Of a stretch of DNA of 64,000 nt, positions 42,097 through 51,128 are shown in pieces. Numbering within the stretch: position 1 is the first letter of the stretch; the number at the start of each line of letters is the position of its first letter. A program made the translations under genes and the position numbers. The DNA is taken from positions 17,177 through 81,176 of the forward strand of contig CANMQI010000024.1 in the NCBI GenBank assembly GCA_947499955.1, written 5' to 3'. The stretch is from an uncultured Granulosicoccus sp. GTDB taxonomy: Bacteria > Pseudomonadota > Gammaproteobacteria > Granulosicoccales > Granulosicoccaceae. A model generated the notes under the pieces. That model ran no database searches, was not told the DNA's origin, and saw nothing but the letters and a program-made list of their open reading frames with translations.

Positions 42097-44256
42097 TCAA
42101 TAGTCGCTGGGTTCGAGAATTCGAATGCTCTTGTCAATGTTGTCCACGATCCAGATGGTGCCGGGAAAGACGTCATCATCCCCCTGCGTGGTCAAGTCCA
42201 GCGGGGTCGTACCCACGTCCTGTTTCAACACGGACTTGGAAGTGATCGCCGTACCGTTGTCATTGAGCTGTACCCGGTATATCTGTTTGCCGAAGGCCGC
42301 TGCAATCAGATCACCCTTCATGGCCCGGCCAAAGTTGGTGGCCGTGTATTCATCCAGACCATTCGTGGAGGGATTGTTGGTTACCAGCGAACCGTCGGTC
42401 TGACCCGGAATCTTGTAATTGCATTCCTGCGGGTTTGCCGCCCCTTCAATGGGCGATTGACCACCGAACTTGTTGTCCTTGTTGCCCCGGGTCGGATTGG
42501 GGTGACCGCCGTAATAACCGCTCTTGATCAGGTGCAATCCATCTTCGTACTTGGCGCCATCATTGGATATTGCATTCGAGCAATTGTTCGGAGGTGTGCC
42601 GCCCCAGCCGGTATTCGGACCGTTGTCCCAGGTATAGAACTGTCCGGATTCGGTGTAGACGATATCGTAGGCATTGCGAAAACCCGGGGCGAAGATCTGC
42701 ACCGGACCGTTCTGCTCCAGGATGGCCTGGTTCAGACCATCATGGCCGCCGAAAGGGTCATGCTGATCAGCCGGCCCATCGAGCGTGGGCAGATCATAAG
42801 TGCCGTTACCGATGGCCCCCAGATCGATGACCAGGATGGCACCCGAGAGCGCATATTCGGACAGCTCTGCAAAGTTGTTCGACGGTGCCCCCATATTGGT
42901 ATGACCGCCGACGCTCAGGTACAGCTTGTTGCCAACCTTGATCAGACCATTGGGACCATGATTCTCCTCCGAACGTGACAAGCCGCGCACCAGGTCCTGT
43001 TTCACCCAGTTGTTCCCGCTCTTGGTGAGCTTGTGCACCATGCCGGAGTTGGTATCCAGATTGGCGTCGTTACCGGAGGGACCAGCGGCCTGCCGCGGGT
43101 CGCTCGAAGAGACGTAGATCACGGGCGCCGCCGCCGTACCTTCGACATACAGCCCCGTCATGGTACGAGTATTCTGGTTGTTGTTGAGGCTACCGTCATC
43201 GTCATGATTGGGTACGTTCTTGACCAGATTGATCGTCTCCAGCAGGGTGCCGGTGTAGTTGTTCTTGCCATTGCGCGTGATGTTGAACACATGGATACCC
43301 CCGGTCATTTCACCCACATAGAGCTTCCCACCTGGCCCGAACTGCAAGGTCGTCCCTCTTGTGATCAGCTGACCGGTATTGAGCGTACTCATCGAGAAAT
43401 TCACCGGAATCGATTGCGGTGTGATGACGGTTCCTTCCAGAGCCAGCTCCAGAGCACCGTTGTTGCCATCATGAAAGATCTCGACCTGAGCCGATTTGAA
43501 TCCCACGACATCGGTATCCAGATCTATCTTCACGTCCAGATTCTCACCGGGGCTGAGCGTGACCGGTGAAAAATCGATGGTGAAGGCATCCGCATTGGTA
43601 CCAGTGAGTTGCATGGCAGACACATTGATATCCGGCCCCCCCTCATCGCCGTCATTGCTGAGAATGATGTTCTTCTGCGGATCGGTATCCTGCAGGGCCT
43701 CACCAAAATCGAGTTTCTTGTCCGACTGCCCCAGATCCGAGGTCAAGGGGTAACGCGCGGTACCGGTGAACAGCACGACATAGGGAGAGGTCGCGCCCTT
43801 GATGTTGAGACGCAGACCGGCGGATTTCTCACCCGGCGTCAACGGTGTGAAAGTGACAGACACCTGCACTGATTCCCCGGGATTGAGCGTCTGGTAACCA
43901 CTGAAGTTGGCGGAGAATTCGCTGGCGCTCTTGCCGAACAGCGTCGCCTCCTCGATCTCGATGGCAGATGAATTGTCGCCACCCAGATGATTGAACACAA
44001 AGCTCTTGGTCTGCGACATACCGACATCGACCAGACCCGCCTCCACCTGGCCGGGTGAAATCGACAGATTGTCGATTCGACTGACCGTGGCCGTGCCCGA
44101 CAGCGGCACCGTAATGCGCCCACTTCCATCACCTTCCACCACAGGATCAGCAGCATCCCCCGTATCCTGAGCCCAGCAGACACCCATAGACGCAAGCAAC
44201 AGCACAATGCTCGCCAACGGCGCGCTACCGCGCCTGACCAGGAACTTGTTCGCCAT
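42097..44256 (-). CDS. Secreted protein with ASH-type domains and a PQQ/sorbosone-dehydrogenase-like beta-propeller
   Basis: A 719-residue exported protein. The signal peptide ends near VCWA-QDT. Residues about 60-290 form two Ig-like choice-of-anchor/ASH-type domains (LNPGESVQVSVTFTPLTPG, VTLSPGENLDVKIDLD). Residues about 300-719 resemble a glucose/sorbosone dehydrogenase propeller (LQFGPGGKLYVGEMTGGIHV, NHGPNGLIKVGNKLYLSVGG, FAPGFRNAYDIVYTESGQFY). Whether the PQQ and catalytic His residues are kept needs alignment. The cytochrome gene 137 bp downstream could accept its electrons. Very Asn/Asp-rich composition fits an extracellular protein. Confidence 0.82.
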   Translation of the reverse strand: MANKFLVRRGSAPLASIVLLLASMGVCWAQDTGDAADPVVEGDGSGRITVPLSGTATVSRIDNLSISPGQVEAGLVDVGMSQTKSFVFNHLGGDNSSAIEIEEATLFGKSASEFSANFSGYQTLNPGESVQVSVTFTPLTPGEKSAGLRLNIKGATSPYVVLFTGTARYPLTSDLGQSDKKLDFGEALQDTDPQKNIILSNDGDEGGPDINVSAMQLTGTNADAFTIDFSPVTLSPGENLDVKIDLDTDVVGFKSAQVEIFHDGNNGALELALEGTVITPQSIPVNFSMSTLNTGQLITRGTTLQFGPGGKLYVGEMTGGIHVFNITRNGKNNYTGTLLETINLVKNVPNHDDDGSLNNNQNTRTMTGLYVEGTAAAPVIYVSSSDPRQAAGPSGNDANLDTNSGMVHKLTKSGNNWVKQDLVRGLSRSEENHGPNGLIKVGNKLYLSVGGHTNMGAPSNNFAELSEYALSGAILVIDLGAIGNGTYDLPTLDGPADQHDPFGGHDGLNQAILEQNGPVQIFAPGFRNAYDIVYTESGQFYTWDNGPNTGWGGTPPNNCSNAISNDGAKYEDGLHLIKSGYYGGHPNPTRGNKDNKFGGQSPIEGAANPQECNYKIPGQTDGSLVTNNPSTNGLDEYTATNFGRAMKGDLIAAAFGKQIYRVQLNDNGTAITSKSVLKQDVGTTPLDLTTQGDDDVFPGTIWIVDNIDKSIRILEPSDY

Positions 44257-44443
44257 CTGTATTTATCTCTTACTCGATTTCACGACTGCGTCTGACGCAG
44301 CTTTCATGTCCGAAGAACCTGCAATATTCGTGACAAGATCGATAACCTCCTTGTGCAGTGGCCTCAAAACGTCCGATTGTCCCTGCCTTGTTCGTCGCAA
44401 TCGGCCATAATCGGCCGCCATGCCTGTCAGTCCTTCATCGCCC

Positions 44444-44929
44444 ATGCGCCATTATTCCGCCCTGTTTGCCGCCTGCCTGTTACTGCCTGTCTGCCTGGGC
44501 AGCGCTCTGGCCGATACTGCGCTGGATGCCGGCCCTCTGGATCGACCTCTGTCGGTTGATGGAGAGTCCGGAGGAGCCACCACGTCACTCAGCCCATCGA
44601 GCCAATCCGTCGACAACCCGATTCACACGCAGGAAGAATTGCGCGTGGCCGTGGTCGAAGAGCAGGAAACACTGGAGAAGCTGCCGCGCAAGGAGCTGGA
44701 GACCAAGGCGGAACAGGGAGAACGAGCCGCTCAGGTTGTGCTGGGAGCCGACTATGCCCGTGAAGCCATGCAGTTGTCGTTTGCCCCCGCCGCCGCCAAT
44801 GATGCGCTGAGCGATGCGGCTCGCTGGTACTCGCTGGCAGCCAGTCGCGGCTTTCCAGGGGCCCCGTCACTCGATCAGGCAGGCATGCGCTTCTTCCCGA
44901 TCCGAATCCAGCGCGACCCGGCTCCCTGA
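44444..44929 (+). CDS. Small exported protein with a Sel1-like segment
   Basis: An exported protein of 161 residues. The signal peptide MRHYSALFAACLLLPVCLG ends near ALA-DTA. The middle is polar and low in complexity (SGGATTSLSPSSQSVDNPIH). The C-terminal part, KAEQGERAAQVVLGADYARE then DAARWYSLAASRGFPGA, resembles a Sel1/TPR repeat pair. I chose the ATG at 44444, which leaves a clean signal peptide; an ATG at 44420 is in frame. Function unknown. It is divergent from the propeller gene and convergent with the TPR gene, 10 bp away. Confidence 0.7.
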   Translation: MRHYSALFAACLLLPVCLGSALADTALDAGPLDRPLSVDGESGGATTSLSPSSQSVDNPIHTQEELRVAVVEEQETLEKLPRKELETKAEQGERAAQVVLGADYAREAMQLSFAPAAANDALSDAARWYSLAASRGFPGAPSLDQAGMRFFPIRIQRDPAP

Positions 44930-44939
44930 TCCTGAACAA

Positions 44940-46283
44940 TCAACCATTCAGATGTTGATACACCTCCTGTAACCGCTGCTGCAGAATCGGACTATCCGGT
45001 TCCCATTGACGCCGGTGTTCCAGCGTCTTGCGCGCAGCACGCCAGTCCCCGGCACGCAATCTGGCGTCCAGCAACACCTGTTCGAACAGATCTCGCTGCG
45101 CATGACTGCCCCCGATTCGCCACAACTCGTGACGCACGGACGCCAGCTCCTGCGCTGCCCGGTCATGCTCGCCACGCGCATGCGCCACCATGCCCTCGGC
45201 TGCCGGTATGGCGACATCACGCCACAGTTCGCGATCCTGTGCCACCACTGGCATCTCTGCCTGTGCTCGGACAAGGTTCAGCAATTCCTCGGTCAACGGC
45301 GAACCGGCCCTGGCCAGCCCGTACAGATACTGCAGGCTCAGAAAAGGCTGAATGACATCACCCTGTCGCGTTTCCAGAAACGGCAGAAGTTGCTGCCAAC
45401 GATCCCCCACGTCCACCGCCGCCAGCTCCAGCCGTGCCAGCAGCGACACCGCACCGATCTGATCCTGACTGTAATCCGGCTGCACCCCCCAACACCGCTC
45501 GTCATGTATCTGTAGAGCCGTATCGAGCTCACCGCGCGCAATCTCGAACAGGGCGACATGCCACCAGTTATGGGTGAACATGAACGAATTGAGCCCCTCC
45601 CAGCTGGGTGAACTGGCGCTGAGTAACGCCAACCCTTCCCGCGAAGTACCGCGTCCCAGATGCACATGCGCCAGTGCGTGATGCGCCCAGGGCTCGTGTG
45701 GGTCGATAGCGAGCGCCCGATGAGCAGCCAGTTCAGCCTCGCCAATATGGTGAGATTGCTCATGACCGAAGGCCACCATGCTGTGCATCGCTGCCAGATG
45801 AGCATTATGAGGCTCCGCCGCCAGGGCAAGCCGCAGCATCAGTGCCGCGTTTCCGGCATTGAAGGCGTGGTACTGCACCACCTTGAGCAGAGGCAAGTCG
45901 CGTGGATACTCGCTGCACAGCTGCGTGCCGATAGCCAGCACCTGCTGATGATCGTAGCGCTGCCAGGCCTGCAGCAAAGCCAGCATGCCTCGTTCGCGAT
46001 CGTTCAAGCCACCGGCGCGCTCGGCACGCAGTGCATAGGGAATCGATTTTTCCGGCGCTTCAGGACGCTCCAGAAACATCCACAGCATGCCGGCATAGAT
46101 ATTGGCCAACGCGCTGTCAGGATGGTTATCGGCCGTTTCCAGCACGTTCACGGCCCGCGTCTGATACGACACGAAGCCTTCGGCGAAGTCGTTGATACCG
46201 GGCAAGGCTACCGCAGAGCTGGTGGTCGTCGAGCCGAAACTGTCCGTGACACCGCCCGACCTTGTGTTGTTGTTCATGAACAT
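44940..46283 (-). CDS. TTC38-like tetratricopeptide repeat protein
   Basis: A cytoplasmic protein of 447 residues related to the TTC38 family, with TPR-like helical pairs throughout. The hallmark FMFTHNWWHVALFEIARGEL and HDERCWG, near residue 235, is clear. Other helical repeats are AELAAHRALAIDPHEPWAHHALAHV and the C-terminal ARKTLEHRRQWEPDSPIL. Biochemical function is unknown for the family. Two ATGs (46283 and 46277) are six bases apart; the second has better spacing from GGGA. It is divergent from the alpha/beta hydrolase gene across 57 bp. Confidence 0.88.
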   Translation of the reverse strand: MFMNNNTRSGGVTDSFGSTTTSSAVALPGINDFAEGFVSYQTRAVNVLETADNHPDSALANIYAGMLWMFLERPEAPEKSIPYALRAERAGGLNDRERGMLALLQAWQRYDHQQVLAIGTQLCSEYPRDLPLLKVVQYHAFNAGNAALMLRLALAAEPHNAHLAAMHSMVAFGHEQSHHIGEAELAAHRALAIDPHEPWAHHALAHVHLGRGTSREGLALLSASSPSWEGLNSFMFTHNWWHVALFEIARGELDTALQIHDERCWGVQPDYSQDQIGAVSLLARLELAAVDVGDRWQQLLPFLETRQGDVIQPFLSLQYLYGLARAGSPLTEELLNLVRAQAEMPVVAQDRELWRDVAIPAAEGMVAHARGEHDRAAQELASVRHELWRIGGSHAQRDLFEQVLLDARLRAGDWRAARKTLEHRRQWEPDSPILQQRLQEVYQHLNG

Positions 46284-46340
46284 TCCCGTTCTGCGTTGTC
46301 TGTCATCATAGTGCCTTCATCAGAGCCCTTCTGCCCACTC

Positions 46341-47162
46341 ATGCCACTTCTCGATATCAATGGTATTTCACTGCACCTCGAGCATCACCCGGCCGCACCC
46401 TCAGCAGCGAATGGGCGAGCGCCACTGCTGATGCTGGCTGGCATGGCCAGTGACAGTGCCAGCTGGCAGCCTTTGATAGACACTCTGAGACAACAGCAGA
46501 CGCTGTTGATTCCGGACAATCGCTGCACCGGTCGGACCCGCCCGAACCCCGTCTCCTGCAGTCGGGAGGCGATGCTCGACGATATCCTGGCCATGCTGGA
46601 TGAACTGGGCATTGACAAGGTCAATGTGCTGGGGCATTCCATGGGAGGCATGCTCGGCTGGGCACTGGCCTGTCGGGCTCCAGAGCGTGTCTCACAGCTG
46701 ATCAGTGCCGCTGCCCTGCCACACGTCCTCCCGGCGCGCATTGCGCTGTTCCGATCACTGCTGGCGCTGCGCTCCGAGACCAACGAATCACACTGGTTCA
46801 GCCTGCTGTATCAATTCCTGTTCAAGCCTGAATTCTTCGAACATCCCGAGAACGTGCAAATGGCCCTTGCCTCCTCGCTTGCCTACCCTCACAAACAGAA
46901 CCTTGCGGCCTTCAGCCAGCAGGTGGACGCACTGGAGAGCTTTCTGCCCCAGCCGCCACTGTCCCAGCTGCGTTGTCCCGTGACGATGCTGACAGGCAGC
47001 CACGATGTACTGATGACACCGCAGATGCAAGCCGATTTCCAGCGCGAACATCCCGCGATAACAGCACATGTGGTCGATGGGGCCGCTCATGCCCTGCATT
47101 GGGAGCAGCCGGATCGAGTGCTTGCCATTGTCGAAGAATCGCTGAGTCGCGATCTCGGCTAG
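46341..47162 (+). CDS. Alpha/beta-fold hydrolase
   Basis: A 273-residue serine hydrolase. The nucleophile elbow is VLGHSMGGMLGWAL (Ser near residue 100). The oxyanion region is LLMLAGMASDSASWQ, and RCTGRTRP takes the usual position of DRRGHGRS. The acid residue is in TGSHDVLMTP and the catalytic His in AAHALHWEQPDRV. It has no signal peptide. The frame is open far upstream, but only the ATG at 46341 gives the family N-terminus MPLLDINGISLHLEHH. The substrate is unknown; relatives act on esters, lactones and C-C bonds. Confidence 0.88.
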   Translation: MPLLDINGISLHLEHHPAAPSAANGRAPLLMLAGMASDSASWQPLIDTLRQQQTLLIPDNRCTGRTRPNPVSCSREAMLDDILAMLDELGIDKVNVLGHSMGGMLGWALACRAPERVSQLISAAALPHVLPARIALFRSLLALRSETNESHWFSLLYQFLFKPEFFEHPENVQMALASSLAYPHKQNLAAFSQQVDALESFLPQPPLSQLRCPVTMLTGSHDVLMTPQMQADFQREHPAITAHVVDGAAHALHWEQPDRVLAIVEESLSRDLG

Positions 47163-47311
47163 ACGACCCTTTGCAATGGCGCGGTCGAGCAAGAGTCACC
47201 AAGCTACAGCCTGCGCTGGACGACTCCTTGCACAGGCATCATCACAGAATAATCGCTGAGTCATGGTCTCCGCCAGGCAGTTCTTCTCCACGGCGCAGTC
47301 GAGCCTGATCC

Positions 47312-48394
47312 TTATCCTGAGAACGCCGCCTGCCAGGTTGGCAGGGTGTCGCCTTCAGCGGCCTGCGCCAGATAGACACCCCGGGCGATTGCCCGGGACA
47401 GGCAGACAGCTGCCGCATGACCCAGACGCATCGGGTCTTCAGCCGGCTTCTGCATCTGTTCCTGCGCCGTTGACACGGCAAAGATCAAGTCGCCGTCGTA
47501 GGGGGTGTGCGAAGGCACGATGGCGCGCGCCATGCCATCCTGCGCAGCGACTGCCATCCGCTGCAGCTGCGCCTTGTCCAGGCGTGCATTGGTGGCAACG
47601 ATGGCGATGGTGGTGTTGGTGCCGGCCGGGCTCGGCTCGGCGCCCTCGGGAAGGCCGTGCATGGCAGCATAGGCGCGCAGCTTGTCATTGCGGGGCAACA
47701 GATACGGATCCGGCGCGGCGGCCATGCCGGCACCACCGAATTCTGCCTGCATCTCGAACGGCGCCGCCCAGAAGGAGCGGCTGCCGGGTACCACCACGCT
47801 ACCGTGCGGGTTGGCCACCACCAGAGCCCCCACCACGATACCGCCGGGCATGACCAGCGACGCCGAACCCAGGCCGCCCTTGAGCACGGCCGTGGTCGCA
47901 CCGGTACCAGCTCCTGCGCTCCCCAGTGCGAAGGATTCACCGGCAGCCGCAAAGGCCTCTCGGCCAAGCGTGGCATACGGGTTCTGCTGCCAGTTGGATG
48001 CGCCACCGTTGAGCAAGTCGAAGATGATGGCAGCCGGCACGATAGGCACCTGAACAGGCCCGACTGAAAATCCCTTTCCCTGCTCCCGTAGCGCAGCCGA
48101 CACCCCGGACGCGGCCTCCAGACCCAGCGCAGAACCACCGGACAACACCAGCGCATCAACCTGTTCAACCAGCTTGTCCGGAGCCAGACAATCGGTTTCG
48201 CGTGTCCCCGGCGCCCCGCCCATGATGTCCACGCTGGCGATGAACGGCAGTGCTGCGGTGAGCACCGTGACGCCAGATTTCACCAGAGGATCGTCCGCAT
48301 TGCCAACCAGCAGTCCCGGCACATCGGTAATCAGGTTGCGTGGGCCGACCTGCCAGCGCAGTTCGGGAGGCGTGTTCTGCATAGGATTACTCAC
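47312..48394 (-). CDS. P1 family peptidase, NylC/DmpA-like self-cleaving hydrolase
   Basis: A 360-residue N-terminal-nucleophile hydrolase. The auto-cleavage point is visible as Asn260/Thr261 in SPAGTNTTIAIVATNARL, matching the Asn/Thr site of the nylon-oligomer hydrolase NylC. After cleavage, Thr would be the nucleophile. Other family blocks are ALVLSGGSALGLEAASGV, GAGTGATTAVLKGGLGSAS and GALVVANPHGSVV. No signal peptide. Relatives cleave D-aminopeptides, beta-peptides and cyclic or linear amide oligomers. It lies 87 bp after a peptide importer on the same strand, so it probably hydrolyses imported amides. GTG 48394 or ATG 48382 could start it. Confidence 0.9.
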   Translation of the reverse strand: MSNPMQNTPPELRWQVGPRNLITDVPGLLVGNADDPLVKSGVTVLTAALPFIASVDIMGGAPGTRETDCLAPDKLVEQVDALVLSGGSALGLEAASGVSAALREQGKGFSVGPVQVPIVPAAIIFDLLNGGASNWQQNPYATLGREAFAAAGESFALGSAGAGTGATTAVLKGGLGSASLVMPGGIVVGALVVANPHGSVVVPGSRSFWAAPFEMQAEFGGAGMAAAPDPYLLPRNDKLRAYAAMHGLPEGAEPSPAGTNTTIAIVATNARLDKAQLQRMAVAAQDGMARAIVPSHTPYDGDLIFAVSTAQEQMQKPAEDPMRLGHAAAVCLSRAIARGVYLAQAAEGDTLPTWQAAFSG

Positions 48395-48481
48395 AGCGAT
48401 TGGTGCCCGTCGACGCTACAACGTGCAGATTGAATTCATCAGTGACAGACGGTTCTGACCGCACTGTCTGATTGCCACCCA

Positions 48482-50323
48482 TCACGAAGACGGAATCCGC
48501 AGGCGGGGAGTGGCCGCCAGCAGTTCCCGGGTATAAGGGTGCTGCGGGTTTACAAATACAGCAGCTGTGTCCCCCTGCTCCACGATCTGACCATGCTGCA
48601 TGACCATCACCCGCTCGGTGACGCGTTGCACCACGGACAGGTCGTGCGAGATGAACAGATAGGCCAGACCCTGCTCACGCGCCAGTGTATCGAGCAACTG
48701 CAGAACCTGCGCACGTACCGAGACATCCAGAGCGGAGACCGCCTCGTCCAGAATGATCAGAGAGGGTTCGATGATCAGTGAGCGAGCGATCGCAATGCGC
48801 TGGCGCTGTCCTCCCGAGAATTCATGGATGAACTTGTTGCTGTCATCGGCGTGCAGACCGACACTCTCGAGAACGCTGGCGACACGCCGCTGCGTGGCCT
48901 TGCGCTCTGGAGGTTCATCCAGTACATGCAGCGGTTCACTGACCAGCCTTCCCACCCGATGACGCGGGTTGAACGACCCGTAGGGGTCCTGAAAGACCAC
49001 CTGCATCTGCTGTCGGGCTGCCCTCGATACCACGTGCGCAGCACTGACCTCTTCCCCGTTGAGTCGGATGCGACCATCATGCAGATGCATCAGACCCAGC
49101 AGTGCCCGTGTCAGCGTAGACTTGCCACAGCCGCTTTCGCCCACCAGGCCGATACTCTCGCCGTGTTGAATGTCGAAGCTGACCCGGTCCACGGCACGAA
49201 AGGCGGGCGCATGGGAAAACAGGCCGATGCGTCGACCGGGATATTCGCAAATCAGGTTTTCCACCTGCAGCAAGGGCGAGGTGGAGGCATGAGGGGCGGC
49301 TGATACTGCTGATGTGTGTGCAGGTGCAGACGCAGGTGCAGACGCAGGTGCAGACGTAGGCGTGGGCGTAGGCGTAGGCGTAGGCGTAGACGTGGACGTG
49401 GACGTGGACGTGGGCGTAGGCGTGGGCGTGGGCGTAGGCGTGGGCGTGGATCGTGAATCAGAATTTATTGGCGAGACACGAGCAGCCATCTCCACCCCAA
49501 CGACATCCGCATCCGCCGTCTGTACCGCTGGACCATGCGACACCTGTGTCAGCGCCGAGGCGTCGAACAGCATTTGCGTATAGCGATGTGCAGGGCTGCC
49601 AAAGACCGCGCCCAGTCCACCCTGCTCGACGATACGCCCCTTGTGCATCACGACAATATCATTGGCCATATTGGACACCACGGCCAGATCATGGCTGATC
49701 AGCATCAATGCCAGGCCTTCATCCTGCTGCAAGGACTTCAGCAATTCGAGAATACCTGCCTGCGTGGTCACGTCCAGCGCCGTCGTGGGTTCATCGGCAA
49801 TCAGCAGCCGCGGCTGGCAGGCAATCGCAATGGCAATCACCACCCGTTGTCGCTGTCCGCCGGAGAGTTCATGCGGATAACGATTCAGAGGAAACTTCGT
49901 ATTGGGCAGACCGACCCGCTCCAGTGTGCGCAAGGTCAGCGCCTGCGCCTCATCGCGCGACAGGCGTCGATGCAGGCGAATGCTTTCACCGACCTGTTCG
50001 CCGATGCTCTTCACCGGATTCAAGGCCGTCATCGGTTCCTGGAATATCATGCCGATATCACTGCCGCGCAGTTCACACAGCTCGGCTTCAGGCAGCTTTT
50101 CCAGAGCCTGACCCTGAAAACGGATGCTGCCCGTTTGTCGGGATCCACGTGGCAACAGCTGCATGATGGACAGTGCCGTCATGGATTTGCCCGAGCCACT
50201 TTCGCCTATCAGCCCCAACGTCTGCCCGGCCTGCACTTGCAGGGAGATGTCTTGCAATATGGGTGTCTGGTGAATGGATAACTGCACATTGTCCATGCGC
50301 AGCAACGGCGACTCAGCGTTCAC
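48482..50323 (-). CDS. Oligopeptide ABC transporter ATP-binding protein with two ABC domains and a repeat-encoded linker
   Basis: A 613-residue fusion of DppD- and DppF-type ATPases. The first domain has GESGSGKSMTAL (about residue 42), LSGGQRQRVV and LLIADEPTTALD. The second has GESGCGKSTLTRALLG, FSGGQRQRI and LIILDEAVSALD (Ala in place of the usual Pro after Glu). Between them, residues about 290-335 are a Thr-Pro / Thr-Ser / Ser-Ala-Pro-Ala stretch encoded by 6- and 12-bp repeats. The C-terminus keeps HPYTRELL. I chose the GTG at 50323; it overlaps the permease stop by 11 bases. Confidence 0.92.
   Translation of the reverse strand: MNAESPLLRMDNVQLSIHQTPILQDISLQVQAGQTLGLIGESGSGKSMTALSIMQLLPRGSRQTGSIRFQGQALEKLPEAELCELRGSDIGMIFQEPMTALNPVKSIGEQVGESIRLHRRLSRDEAQALTLRTLERVGLPNTKFPLNRYPHELSGGQRQRVVIAIAIACQPRLLIADEPTTALDVTTQAGILELLKSLQQDEGLALMLISHDLAVVSNMANDIVVMHKGRIVEQGGLGAVFGSPAHRYTQMLFDASALTQVSHGPAVQTADADVVGVEMAARVSPINSDSRSTPTPTPTPTPTPTSTSTSTSTPTPTPTPTPTSAPASAPASAPAHTSAVSAAPHASTSPLLQVENLICEYPGRRIGLFSHAPAFRAVDRVSFDIQHGESIGLVGESGCGKSTLTRALLGLMHLHDGRIRLNGEEVSAAHVVSRAARQQMQVVFQDPYGSFNPRHRVGRLVSEPLHVLDEPPERKATQRRVASVLESVGLHADDSNKFIHEFSGGQRQRIAIARSLIIEPSLIILDEAVSALDVSVRAQVLQLLDTLAREQGLAYLFISHDLSVVQRVTERVMVMQHGQIVEQGDTAAVFVNPQHPYTRELLAATPRLRIPSS
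49321..49450 (-). repeat. Coding microsatellite: 12-bp and 6-bp repeats in the ABC ATPase linker
   Basis: About three GCAGGTGCAGAC-type 12-bp units are followed by sixteen 6-bp units CGTRGR (49355-49450). On the gene strand they encode Thr-Pro and Thr-Ser dipeptides and Ser-Ala-Pro-Ala blocks. All units are multiples of three, so length changes keep the frame. Confidence 0.92.
50259..50269 (+). repeat. Single ATGGGTGTCTG element
   Basis: An exact copy of the dispersed 11-mer lies inside the first ABC domain of the oligopeptide ATPase, antisense to the gene, followed by GTGAATGG. Confidence 0.6.
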
Positions 50324-51128
50324 GGCGCAACCTCGGATCCAGCCAGTCCCGCAGACCATCGCCCAGCAGATTCAGACCCAGCACGGTAATGACGATGGCA
50401 AGCCCGGGAAACAGCGCCAGATGCGGTGCCAGACTGATCAGTGTCTGGCTTTCCGCCAGCATGCGTCCCCAACTGGGAATGGGCGGCTGTGCGCCCAGGC
50501 CGACATAGGACAGACCCGCCTCGGCCAGAATGCCCAGCGAGAACTGGATGGTGCCTTGCACCACCAGCAGATTGGTGATGTTGGGCAGCAGGTGTTCCAG
50601 GGAAATGCGCAGCGGCCCCTTGCCGGCAACACGTGCCGCCAGTATGAACTCCCGGTTCCACAGACTCATGGCAGCCCCTCGGGTCAGACGGGCAAAAACC
50701 GGGATATTGAAGATACCGATGGCAATGATCGCATTGATGGCGCCGGGCCCGAAGACAGCCGTGATCATGATGGCGATCAGCAAGGCTGGAAAGGCGAATA
50801 CCAGATCATTACCCCGCATGATCAGCTCATCCAGCCAGGAATGCGCACGCGCTGCCGCCAGCAGTCCCAGCGGCACCCCAACGCCCATGCCGATCCCCAC
50901 CGCCACCAGTGCCACGGCGATGGAGGTACGCGCACCCACCATCAGCATGGAGAGAATATCCCGGCCGAGATGATCGGTACCCAGCCAGTGCTCGGCTCCG
51001 GGGGATGCGAACTTGTTGCGGATATCCAGCGTGGCCACATCGAACGGTGTCCACAGATAGCTCAGCAGCGCAGCGATCACCACCAGCAATACAAGCAGGG
51101 CACCGGGCACAAGAGAACGCAGCTTCAT
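50313..51128 (-). CDS. Oligopeptide ABC transporter permease, DppC type
   Basis: An inner-membrane permease of 271 residues with about six hydrophobic segments. DppC/OppC blocks are HWLGTDHLGRDILSMLMVGA near residue 45 and the EAA loop AARVAGKGPLRISLEHLLP near 175. It opens MKLRSLVPGALLVLLVVIAA and ends DWLDPRLRRER. Its ATG overlaps the DppB-type gene stop (ATGA), and its end overlaps the ATPase gene. It is part of the M20-Dpp-P1 peptidase gene run. Confidence 0.95.
   Translation of the reverse strand: MKLRSLVPGALLVLLVVIAALLSYLWTPFDVATLDIRNKFASPGAEHWLGTDHLGRDILSMLMVGARTSIAVALVAVGIGMGVGVPLGLLAAARAHSWLDELIMRGNDLVFAFPALLIAIMITAVFGPGAINAIIAIGIFNIPVFARLTRGAAMSLWNREFILAARVAGKGPLRISLEHLLPNITNLLVVQGTIQFSLGILAEAGLSYVGLGAQPPIPSWGRMLAESQTLISLAPHLALFPGLAIVITVLGLNLLGDGLRDWLDPRLRRER

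Noticed and set aside
44263..44445. 60-residue minus-strand frame upstream of the propeller gene
   Set aside because: It lies in the divergent promoter region, overlaps the start of the small exported protein and shows no protein-like pattern.
45660..46340. Upstream extension of the alpha/beta hydrolase by more than 220 residues
   Set aside because: The extension is antisense to the TPR gene. The hydrolase family N-terminus begins at the ATG at 46341.
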